A stretch of DNA of 5,340 bases. Origin: Acidobacteriota bacterium (lineage in GTDB: Bacteria > Acidobacteriota > Vicinamibacteria > Vicinamibacterales > UBA2999). The stretch lies in contig JACCSI010000732.1 of NCBI GenBank assembly GCA_013813075.1, forward strand, positions 1-5,340, given 5' to 3'. Numbering within the stretch: the first letter of the stretch is position 1; each line of letters starts with the position of its first letter. The position numbers and the translations under genes were made by a program. Below, piece by piece: positions 1 to 5,340 of this stretch. The notes beneath the pieces are model-generated. The model did no database searches and was not told the origin of the DNA. It saw nothing but the letters and a program-made list of their open reading frames with translations.

Positions 1-1
1 G

Positions 2-55
2 AAATGGCTGCTCTGGCCGCTCCTTGGCTCGGCGCTATTAATCACGGTTCAAGCG
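2..55 (+). other. Signal peptide coding segment of the lytic transglycosylase
   Basis: The first 18 in-frame codons read KWLLWPLLGSALLITVQA: a basic residue, a long hydrophobic core and a small-residue V-x-A site before GNG. This is a classic signal peptidase I type leader. There is no cysteine at the cleavage site, so it is not a lipoprotein. It shows that the coding region begins at or slightly left of the window edge. The cleavage position is a visual estimate. Confidence 0.8.
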
Positions 56-2269
56 GGAAATGGAACGATCAGCCGGCAACAGGATTTCGCGTCCACCACC
101 TCGATCAACGCTCCCGAAGGGCGCCTCGGTCCGACGGTTCACCCTACCGTGCCGGCCACGCTCGACGCCATGTGGTACGCGCCCAGCACCACCGCGCCCG
201 CGCCGGTTGCCGTCACCAACCTCGCGCGTGGGGTGCAGCTGCTCGATCTCAACAGCAATCCGGCGGATGCGCTGCCACTCGTGAATGCCCCAGCACTCGC
301 AGCCACCGACGTCGCCGACTACGCGCGCTACTACGCCGGCATCGCGCTCCTGCGGTTGAATCGACTGGCCGAAGCCGATGCCGCGTTTGCCGAAGTGGCG
401 GCGCGTCGAACCGACACGCAGTTGCCGGAGGCCGCGCTTTTTCGGCAGGCCGAGATTCGCGAATCGCGCCAGGACTTTGCCGGGGCGGCGACCCTGTACG
501 AACGGCTGCTCGACCGACGGCTGGGCTCTCCGCAGATCGCGCTCGTCAAGCTCGGTGCGGTGTTGTCGGCCGCGGGGCAGCGCGAGCGCGCCATCCAGGT
601 GCATCGACGTGTGCTTCGTGAGTTCACGCTCTCGGCGGAGGCGGCGGAAGCGGAACGACTGCTCGACAGCCTGGGAGGATTCTCACTGGATTCCGCGCCG
701 GCCGTGCAAGAGGAGTTGGCCCGCGCCGATGCCCTGTACAAAGTGCGGAAATACGACCGGGCGCACGACGCCTTCACGCGCGTGCGCGACCGGCTCGAAG
801 GTGGAGACCGCGACCGCGTCACGATGCGCCTCGCGCAAATTCAGGCCGTCAATGGCCAGCACCGGGCGGCGCGCGACGTCTTCACGCGCTTCGTCGGTCA
901 CAGCGCCCTTTCGCCAGAGGCGTTATACGGCGTCGTGGCGGCGAATCGCGCGCTCGGCGATCACGGTCAGGCTGATGCACTGACCGAGCATCTGGCTGTG
1001 CGGCATCCCAGTCACCCGCTGGCGGAGGAGGCGCTGAACGAAGTCGCGCGTCGCCACGTGCTCGACGACGAGGATGGCAAAGCCGCTGCGGTGTACACCC
1101 GCATGATCGACCGCTTCCCGGCGGGCGCGTTCGCCGAACGTGCCACCTGGAAGGCGGGATGGTGGGCCTATCGCCAGAAAAACTTCCGCGAGACCATACG
1201 CGTGTTCGAGCGCGCCACGGCATCCTTTCCGCGCTCGGACTATCGCCCGTCGTGGCTGTATTGGACCGCGCGTGCCTACGAGCAGCTCGGGCAAAAGCCG
1301 GTAGCGGTTGAGCGGTACCGTCTCACGGCGACCGACTACCTCAACACCTACTACGGGCGTCTGGCGTGGCAACGGCTCGGAGGTCACAGCGAAGCGTCGG
1401 TGACGCCGGGCGTGCGCCGCGAGAGCATGGCTCCGCCAACCGCGCCGCCCAACGTGCCGACAATCAGGCGACTGATTGAACGCGGTCTGTATCGACCGGC
1501 CCTCAATGAGCTGCAATACGCGCAGAAGGTGTGGGGTGACTCGCCCGCGCTGCAGGCGACGATCGCACTGGTCCACAACAGGATGGGGAATCTGCGTCTT
1601 GGCATCAATGCCATGCGCCGCGCCTACCCGCAGTTCATGGCTGCCGGCGGCGAAGAGCTGCCGCGCGAGATTCTGGAAGTGATATTTCCGCTCGACTACT
1701 GGCCGCTGCTCAAGGGCAACGCCGAGGCGCACGGGCTCGACCCGTTCGTCCTCGTGGCACTCGCCGCGCAGGAATCGACCTTCGATGCGCAGATCCGCTC
1801 ACCCGCAAACGCGATTGGGCTGATGCAGTTCGTGCCGGCGACCGGCCGTCGCTATGCGAAGGCCATCGGGATGCGGAATTTCTCGGAGCGGTCTCTGGAG
1901 AACCCGGAGATCAGCGCGCGGCTGGGCGCCACGTACATTTCTGATTTGCACAAGCGTTTTGGCGGCTACCATTTTGCGCTGGCCGGCTACAACGCCGGCG
2001 AGCATCGCGTCGTGCGGTGGAACAACGAAGCACCCGGTCTGCCACAGGATGAATGGATTGACAACATCCCGTACTTCGAAACGCAGAACTACGTCAAACG
2101 CATTCTCGGCACTGCCGAGGACTACCGACGGCTGTATGGCGCCGGCCAGATGCCCAGCTCCGTGACGCGGCCGGTAAAGAAGACCGTCGCACCCGCGAAG
2201 GAGGCGCCGACGAAAAGGGCGCCGGTCAAGAAAACACGCGCCAAAAAGTCGCCCGCCAAAAAACGATAG
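2..2269 (+). CDS. slt: Soluble lytic murein transglycosylase, Slt70-like, 5' end just outside window
   Basis: Periplasmic enzyme expected to cleave the MurNAc-GlcNAc bond of peptidoglycan and leave 1,6-anhydro-MurNAc ends. The visible frame gives 755 residues. Residues 1-18 (KWLLWPLLGSALLITVQA) form a signal peptide with a VQA cleavage site and no lipobox cysteine, so the protein should be soluble and exported. About residues 105-460 are TPR-like helical repeats rich in alanine, leucine and arginine, matching the superhelical U domain of Slt70. An L-type linker follows (about 485-575), containing FPLDYW. The SLT domain is about 575-712, with catalytic Glu591 in AAQESTFD, GLMQ at 606-609, AGYNAG at 661-666 and IPYFETQNYVKRIL at 689-702. 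A lysine/proline/alanine tail (about 722-755) is unusual. There is no in-frame stop back to the left edge. A GTG at 149 would delete the signal peptide and is rejected as start. Base 1 is G, consistent with a split ATG at the boundary. The family call is very secure; the exact start is not visible. Confidence 0.95.
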   Translation, partial: KWLLWPLLGSALLITVQAGNGTISRQQDFASTTSINAPEGRLGPTVHPTVPATLDAMWYAPSTTAPAPVAVTNLARGVQLLDLNSNPADALPLVNAPALAATDVADYARYYAGIALLRLNRLAEADAAFAEVAARRTDTQLPEAALFRQAEIRESRQDFAGAATLYERLLDRRLGSPQIALVKLGAVLSAAGQRERAIQVHRRVLREFTLSAEAAEAERLLDSLGGFSLDSAPAVQEELARADALYKVRKYDRAHDAFTRVRDRLEGGDRDRVTMRLAQIQAVNGQHRAARDVFTRFVGHSALSPEALYGVVAANRALGDHGQADALTEHLAVRHPSHPLAEEALNEVARRHVLDDEDGKAAAVYTRMIDRFPAGAFAERATWKAGWWAYRQKNFRETIRVFERATASFPRSDYRPSWLYWTARAYEQLGQKPVAVERYRLTATDYLNTYYGRLAWQRLGGHSEASVTPGVRRESMAPPTAPPNVPTIRRLIERGLYRPALNELQYAQKVWGDSPALQATIALVHNRMGNLRLGINAMRRAYPQFMAAGGEELPREILEVIFPLDYWPLLKGNAEAHGLDPFVLVALAAQESTFDAQIRSPANAIGLMQFVPATGRRYAKAIGMRNFSERSLENPEISARLGATYISDLHKRFGGYHFALAGYNAGEHRVVRWNNEAPGLPQDEWIDNIPYFETQNYVKRILGTAEDYRRLYGAGQMPSSVTRPVKKTVAPAKEAPTKRAPVKKTRAKKSPAKKR
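2165..2266 (+). other. Lysine/proline/alanine-rich basic tail of the transglycosylase
   Basis: The last 34 codons encode a low-complexity segment with 14 Lys/Arg and only one acidic residue. It is built from loose repeats of the type KKT.AP, KEAPTKRAP and VKKTRAKKSPAKK. The composition resembles histone H1-like C-terminal domains. It lies after the SLT fold is complete, so it is an appendage. The DNA here is locally A-rich (runs of 5-6 A) compared with the GC-rich surroundings, mostly because of the lysine codons. A plausible role is electrostatic binding to cell-wall polyanions or outer-membrane lipid phosphates; this is inference. Confidence 0.85.
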
Positions 2270-2311
2270 CGATCCACCTTCACTGACGAGTTCCTGCGCA
2301 TGGGCCCTTCG

Positions 2312-2330
2312 GCGGGAAACGGTGTCCCGC
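2312..2330. other. Inverted repeat 1 in convergent gap, GCGGGA/TCCCGC
   Basis: A perfect 6-bp stem (2312-2317 with 2325-2330) closes a 7-base loop, 43 bases past the transglycosylase stop. No T run follows on the plus strand, so it is not a canonical Rho-independent terminator. Its place between two converging genes suggests a role in 3'-end formation or transcript stability for either. It shares base 2330 with the next hairpin, so the two could form together only if one loses its end pair. Confidence 0.35.
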
Positions 2331-2344
2331 GAGCACGGTGCTCG
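2330..2344. terminator. Inverted repeat 2 in convergent gap, possible bidirectional terminator stem
   Basis: CGAGCA (2330-2335) and TGCTCG (2339-2344) pair perfectly around a CGG triloop. It is a compact, fully symmetric hairpin equally able to form in RNA from either strand. It lies 61 bases past the transglycosylase stop and 43 bases past the stop of the opposing membrane-protein gene. A T-tract is missing on both sides, so termination would need Rho or another mechanism. The structure is seen directly; its function is inferred. Confidence 0.35.
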
Positions 2345-2359
2345 AATGCCGAGTAAGAC

Positions 2360-2372
2360 CCCGCGAAGCGGG
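2360..2372. terminator. Inverted repeat 3 in convergent gap, CCCGC-GAA-GCGGG
   Basis: A 5-bp all-GC stem (2360-2364 with 2368-2372) closes a GAA triloop. It contains the GCGAAGC mini-hairpin, known for exceptional stability in DNA. It begins 15 bases past the end of the minus-strand membrane-protein gene, a typical place for a terminator of that gene. No U-tract follows directly in the minus-strand direction, so an intrinsic terminator is not proven. Confidence 0.35.
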
Positions 2373-2387
2373 CGGGCGTCATCTTCG

Positions 2388-4016
2388 CTAGTTGGGCCAG
2401 TCGACGATTTCGTAAAGCCACACAGTGCCTTCTTGCGACAAGGGCCGCAAGTACGCCGAGTACGTTGTCAGGCGCTCGAACAGCCGCTGGCGCAGCCGCG
2501 GGTCGTACATGTCGAGATGAAATACCACGTAGCGGCCGCCGGCCTTGCCGACGATGCCAAACGATTCGCGCGAGGGAAACGACGACAGCGCCAGGACGGT
2601 TTTACGGAAGTCCGCAGGAATGTGATCACTGTAGCCATTCATCAGCGGCTGCCAGTGCGCCGTCGAATTCAGCATGTAATGCGCGTGGCGCGGGAAGTCC
2701 GATCGTTCGTACCAGTAGGGCAGCTCTAGCACTGCGCCGCGCGGCAGCGTCGCGAGGATCTTGTAGGCTGCGGCGATCGGTTCCGCGTCGCGGAACTGCA
2801 CCAGCGGCATGGTGGCCAGCTCTGTAGCAGCGAGCAGCACCAGCACCCACACCAAGACGCTCGAGCGCCTGACGTGTGTCGCAAGCTGCGTGATGGCCGC
2901 GGCCGCAAACACAACCAGCGACAGCGTCACCATGATGCCCATGCGCCCGGGCGCGCGGAGGAACGAGAACACCGGAATGGCCTCAAAGAACGCGCGATAC
3001 AACCCCGCGTCCGGGCCGAACGATGACCAGAGCGCGAAGAGGGCAATCAGGAGGTACAGCATCGCGATGTCTCGCTGCCGCCGCATCATCACCCAGCCCC
3101 CTGCGAGTCCCAGTGTCGTCGCCATGATGCCGGGGAACAGGACTTCACTGAAATCGCCCACCGCCGGCAGCCACCAGCGATGCGCCCACGCCGATGAGGC
3201 GCCCCACGCGCCCAGGTTGGCCGAGTATTGGCGCGCGTCATCCAGCGTGCGGGCAAAACCGCCTTCCTCCTGAACGGAGAGATACGGCAGGAAGAACGGC
3301 AGCGTCAGTCCGATGCTGGTGAACGCGGCCAGGCCGATGCCGATCCAGTAGTCACGCGATCGCCACAACTGCCGCGACACGCCAAAGACCAGCGTCCCCA
3401 GCCCAATCATCAATGCCGCAAAGATGCCGTAGTAGGCACACGCCAGCGCGGTCGCCCACAGCAGCACGCCGAGTGTCGCCGCGCGCGCCACGCTCGGTTG
3501 GTCAACCAGCCGATGGAACGCGAGCATGCAAAAGGGCAGCGTGCCAATGAACAGCAGCTGGATGTGCGCGGTGCGCGCGAAGATAAACGGGCAGAAGCCA
3601 AAGAGCACACCCGCGACTGCTGCGGCACCGCGATGGCGGGTGAGATATCGCGTCAGATAATACGCGCCAGTCACCGCCATGACGAACGCCGCCAGGAAGA
3701 CCACATTGTGTGTCGTGTAGGGGTTATGGGTGGCTGCCCATACCGGCGAGCCGAGTGCGCCGGCCGCAAGGTTGGCTTCCGAAAAGGCGAGCGTGTATCG
3801 GTGCGGATAGAAAATGTTGGCGTGGAAGACGTTGAACGGGTCGGTGGTCAACGCGTGGGCCACCCACGACACGACCCAGATGCTCCAGCGGCCGTCGTCC
3901 GTGTTGGTCCGGCCGATGCGATCGATCCGAAAGGCGACGGGATAGGTGAGGGCGATGGTTAGTGCTGTCGCGGCGAGGACGACGAGCGCAGCCTCGATCG
4001 CTCCGCGCGAACGCAT
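2388..4016 (-). CDS. Polytopic inner-membrane protein of GT-C glycosyltransferase type
   Basis: The 542-residue product has about ten to eleven hydrophobic segments (roughly 7-27, 82-97, 103-122, 130-148, 152-168, 177-212, 222-245, 292-311, 318-332, 357-378, 385-404). A soluble C-terminal domain follows from about 410 to 542. The first outer loop carries an acidic pair, Asp40-Asp41 in TNTDDGRWSIW, then DPFNVFHANIFYPHRYTLAFSE spread over 59-80. An acidic pair in this loop is typical of GT-C enzymes, which use polyprenyl-phosphate sugars. Other recognisable blocks are FLRAPGR (352-358) and, in the tail, YML.S..HWQPLMNGYS (447-463). From memory, these recur in uncharacterised membrane proteins of Acidobacteriota and similar phyla. 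Acceptor and sugar donor cannot be told. No clear Shine-Dalgarno sequence precedes the ATG at 4016, so the mRNA may be near-leaderless. It is divergent from the methyltransferase gene with a 17-base gap. The membrane topology is secure; enzymatic activity is likely but unproven. Confidence 0.82.
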   Translation of the reverse strand: MRSRGAIEAALVVLAATALTIALTYPVAFRIDRIGRTNTDDGRWSIWVVSWVAHALTTDPFNVFHANIFYPHRYTLAFSEANLAAGALGSPVWAATHNPYTTHNVVFLAAFVMAVTGAYYLTRYLTRHRGAAAVAGVLFGFCPFIFARTAHIQLLFIGTLPFCMLAFHRLVDQPSVARAATLGVLLWATALACAYYGIFAALMIGLGTLVFGVSRQLWRSRDYWIGIGLAAFTSIGLTLPFFLPYLSVQEEGGFARTLDDARQYSANLGAWGASSAWAHRWWLPAVGDFSEVLFPGIMATTLGLAGGWVMMRRQRDIAMLYLLIALFALWSSFGPDAGLYRAFFEAIPVFSFLRAPGRMGIMVTLSLVVFAAAAITQLATHVRRSSVLVWVLVLLAATELATMPLVQFRDAEPIAAAYKILATLPRGAVLELPYWYERSDFPRHAHYMLNSTAHWQPLMNGYSDHIPADFRKTVLALSSFPSRESFGIVGKAGGRYVVFHLDMYDPRLRQRLFERLTTYSAYLRPLSQEGTVWLYEIVDWPN

Positions 4017-4060
4017 GCGCCGCGTATGGTAGCATGAGCTCCTCGCCTCGCAGACCTCGC
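4017..4060. promoter_or_regulatory. Divergent promoter gap with a symmetric -10-like TATGGTA
   Basis: This is the only spot in the window from which two visible gene starts diverge, so both promoters must lie in it or reach into the coding ends. TATGGTA at 4025-4031 fits the form TANNNTA and reads as a -10-like hexamer on both strands: TATGGT forward and TACCAT reverse. Predicted start sites would be near 4037 (+) and 4019 (-). I see no good -35 box in either direction, and promoter rules for this lineage are uncertain, so this is a weak call. If real, the minus transcript would be almost leaderless, and the plus transcript would favour the methyltransferase ATG at 4061. Confidence 0.25.
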
Positions 4061-4810
4061 ATGGATCGCCTGCTCGAGCTGACCCACCTCGCTGAGCAAA
4101 CGCACTTCTGGTTCCGCGGCTTTCGCGGGTTCATGCAACCCGAAATCGCACGCGCGGTTGCGGGTCGGCAGTCGCCGGTACTGCTCGATTGCGGCTGTGG
4201 CACGGGCGCAAACGTCGCATGGCTTCAGCACTACGGGGAGGCGTATGGCTTCGATCTGACATGGAACGGCCTGGCGCTTGGCCACCAGATGGGCCGTACG
4301 CGGCTGGCGCGCGCGAGCATTGCGGCGATTCCATTTCCGGACGAGAGCATCGACGTGGCGACGTCGTTCGATGTGTTCCAGTGCCTGCCGGATGGGGTAG
4401 ACGACGCCGCGATCCGCGAGATGTGGCGCGTGCTGAAGCCCGGGGGGCATCTGCTGTTGAACGTCGCCGCGCTCGACGTCCTGCGCGGCCGGCACGCCAC
4501 CCTTTCCGAGGAGGTGCGGCGTTACACCCCGGCGCGCCTCCGGCGTATGGTCGAGGCCGGCCGGTTCGACATTGACCGACTCACCTTCGTGAACGCGAGT
4601 CTGTTTCCGGTCATGCTGCCGGTGCGCATTGCGCAGCGATGGAGCAGTGGCGGCGGCGACGTCCCGGCAGGCGAGTTCGACATCACCGTACCGCCCGCGC
4701 CGCTCAACACGGCGCTGACGGCGCTGCTGCGTCTCGAGGCGGCGGCACTGGGCATCATGAACATGCCGATCGGCAGTTCCATCATGTGCCACGCCCGTAA
4801 GGCGATCTGA
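4034..4810 (+). CDS. Class I SAM-dependent methyltransferase (Methyltransf_11-like)
   Basis: From the ATG at 4034 the product has 258 residues. It has a Rossmann-type SAM-binding core: motif I LLDCGCGTGAN (50-60), an acidic residue for the SAM ribose at Asp74 in YGFDLT, then IPFPDESIDVATSFDVFQCL (99-118) and the LKPGGHLLLNVAA strand-turn (134-146). An N-terminal THFWFRGFRGF block (23-33), EEVRRYTPARLRRM (159-172) and a C-terminal PLN..L..LLRLEA...GSSIMCHARK region (223-256) match a methyltransferase subgroup. I recall that subgroup beside polyprenol-sugar and membrane glycosyltransferase genes. The substrate is unknown; a lipid, quinone-like molecule or glycan is possible. The cytoplasmic location is inferred from the lack of a signal peptide. 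A second ATG at 4061 (249 residues) starts nearer the conserved block and is equally plausible, since neither start has a visible ribosome binding site. An upstream ATG at 3962 overlaps the divergent gene and is unlikely. Confidence 0.88.
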   Translation: MSSSPRRPRMDRLLELTHLAEQTHFWFRGFRGFMQPEIARAVAGRQSPVLLDCGCGTGANVAWLQHYGEAYGFDLTWNGLALGHQMGRTRLARASIAAIPFPDESIDVATSFDVFQCLPDGVDDAAIREMWRVLKPGGHLLLNVAALDVLRGRHATLSEEVRRYTPARLRRMVEAGRFDIDRLTFVNASLFPVMLPVRIAQRWSSGGGDVPAGEFDITVPPAPLNTALTALLRLEAAALGIMNMPIGSSIMCHARKAI

Positions 4811-4849
4811 TCTGCGACCTCACGAACAACGCCAGGTGAACGGCGCTGC

Positions 4850-4857
4850 ACCGCGGT
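4850..4857. other. Perfect 8-bp palindrome ACCGCGGT in second convergent gap
   Basis: It lies in the 77-base gap between the methyltransferase stop and the barrel-gene stop. GCACC (4848-4852) could also pair with GGTGC (4868-4872) around a 15-base loop. No T run follows on either strand, so I cannot call a terminator. A palindrome this short is common by chance in GC-rich DNA. Confidence 0.2.
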
Positions 4858-4887
4858 ATGGCGTGAAGGTGCCCCTATTGCCCGACG

Positions 4888-5340
4888 CTAGTATCGAATG
4901 ACGCCGCCAACATACCAGCCAGAGAAGTTCAGGGTGCCGGCGTCCAAATCCTTGAAATACTCCACGTCAACGGAGCGCAAACCGACTTGGCCGCCGATGA
5001 AGCGGTTGAGGTTGAAGGTGCCGTAGAAATCGTAATCGAGGTAGCGGCCGCCGCCACCGAATTGCTCGCCCAGATTTTCGGGCACCTTGAAAAACGAAAC
5101 TTCACCGGTGATGGACACATTCTTCACCAGATACCCGCGTCCGACGACACCGATGGTCGGAATCGGCGCGACCTGCGCGGTAAATTCCGAGCCAATTGGG
5201 CTGTCGAGCACGACCTCGATGTCTGTGTACTTGACGTCGAGCAGCACGCCCAGGTAACCCCAATCGCGGTAGATGAAGTCGTACTCGTAGCCGAACCGGT
5301 AGGTCGTCAAATCGGCGGTGGTGTTGACCGGCAATCCAAT
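4888..5340 (-). CDS. C-terminal part of an outer-membrane beta-barrel protein, 5' end outside window
   Basis: The frame is open to the right edge and gives 150 residues before the stop at 4888-4890. The sequence alternates polar and hydrophobic/aromatic residues in about seven strand-like stretches (roughly 10-22, 27-40, 54-68, 70-84, 98-112, 114-129, 137-150), with Gly/Asp/Asn-rich turns such as EQFGGGGRYLDYD (92-104). It ends GWYVGGVIRY, with a terminal aromatic residue as in the C-terminal strand recognised by the BAM machinery. It has no helical membrane segments and no cysteines, in keeping with a small barrel of OmpW/OmpA-membrane-domain size, but I cannot name the family. A TTG at 5334-5332 is simply an internal Leu codon; the codons before it (Ile, Gly) continue the frame. 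Its promoter and signal peptide are off the window. It could be a passive barrel, a transporter or an assembly factor. Confidence 0.75.
   Translation of the reverse strand: MGLPVNTTADLTTYRFGYEYDFIYRDWGYLGVLLDVKYTDIEVVLDSPIGSEFTAQVAPIPTIGVVGRGYLVKNVSITGEVSFFKVPENLGEQFGGGGRYLDYDFYGTFNLNRFIGGQVGLRSVDVEYFKDLDAGTLNFSGWYVGGVIRY

Noticed and set aside
4..621. Plus-strand frame with an ATG at 4, overlapping the transglycosylase start
   Set aside because: Its product is Arg/Ala/Ser-rich with no motif, while the other frame carries a signal peptide continuous with the TPR and SLT domains.
923..1732. A 269-codon open frame on the minus strand inside the transglycosylase gene
   Set aside because: It is antisense to a strongly supported coding region and encodes a His/Arg/Gly-rich composition with no recognisable domain. 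Long antisense frames are expected in GC-rich DNA.
2240..2267. On the minus strand, T runs (six and five T) that might be a U-tract terminator for the membrane-protein gene
   Set aside because: The nearest upstream pairing is only a 3-bp GAT/ATC stem around 2268-2277. The runs are explained by lysine codons of the opposite gene, and they lie more than 40 bases beyond the real hairpins.
3228..3962. A 244-codon plus-strand frame opposite the membrane-protein gene
   Set aside because: Its product is rich in Arg, Gln and Glu with no domain or membrane segments, and it lies antisense to a convincing polytopic membrane protein.
3959..4792. A 277-codon minus-strand frame opposite the methyltransferase
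   Set aside because: It mirrors almost exactly a gene with clear SAM-binding motifs, and its own product is a low-information Arg/His-rich sequence. It is a shadow frame.
4811..4887. Possible intrinsic terminator between the methyltransferase and the barrel gene
   Set aside because: Only 4-5 bp stems and an 8-bp palindrome are visible, with no T-tract on either strand.
1..5340. CRISPR array, tRNA, insertion sequence ends, phage or toxin-antitoxin genes
   Set aside because: I looked on both strands and saw no regularly spaced repeats, no cloverleaf-like sequence, no transposase motif and no small paired genes in the short gaps.

Overview
The window is GC-rich, gene-dense bacterial DNA holding four protein-coding genes and little else. 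It most resembles a Gram-negative, outer-membrane-bearing soil or environmental bacterium. Three observations point there: a Slt70-type periplasmic lytic transglycosylase, a C-terminal piece of an outer-membrane beta-barrel, and a GT-C-like membrane protein with motifs I associate with Acidobacteriota (Vicinamibacteria-type genomes) and related phyla. The phylum is an inference from recalled sequence style and cannot be proven from the window.

Layout. Positions 1-2269 (+) encode a secreted, helical-repeat-rich soluble lytic transglycosylase. Its start lies just outside the left edge, because a signal peptide is readable from the first in-frame codon. A 118-base convergent gap (2270-2387) carries three compact inverted repeats. 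Positions 2388-4016 (-) encode a polytopic membrane protein of GT-C glycosyltransferase type. Only 17 bases separate its start codon from the first possible start of a class I SAM-dependent methyltransferase on the other strand (4034-4810, +). After a 77-base convergent gap, the C-terminal half of an outer-membrane beta-barrel protein (4888 to the right edge, -) ends the window.

How the genes relate. The order is convergent, divergent, convergent, so no two genes here can share an ordinary operon transcript. The only place in the window where promoters are needed is the very short divergent gap between the membrane glycosyltransferase-like gene and the methyltransferase. That pair is probably co-regulated and may act together on a lipid-linked or surface glycan (inference). 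All four products belong to the cell envelope or its construction: peptidoglycan cleavage, membrane glycosyl transfer, small-molecule or lipid methylation, and an outer-membrane barrel.

I see no tRNA, rRNA, CRISPR array, insertion sequence, phage gene or defence system. No stretch longer than 300 bases lacks a gene. I do not see a clearly new biological system. The items most worth checking are the histone-like basic tail on the transglycosylase, the divergent GT-C/methyltransferase pair with a symmetric -10-like sequence between the starts, and the hairpin cluster in the first convergent gap.
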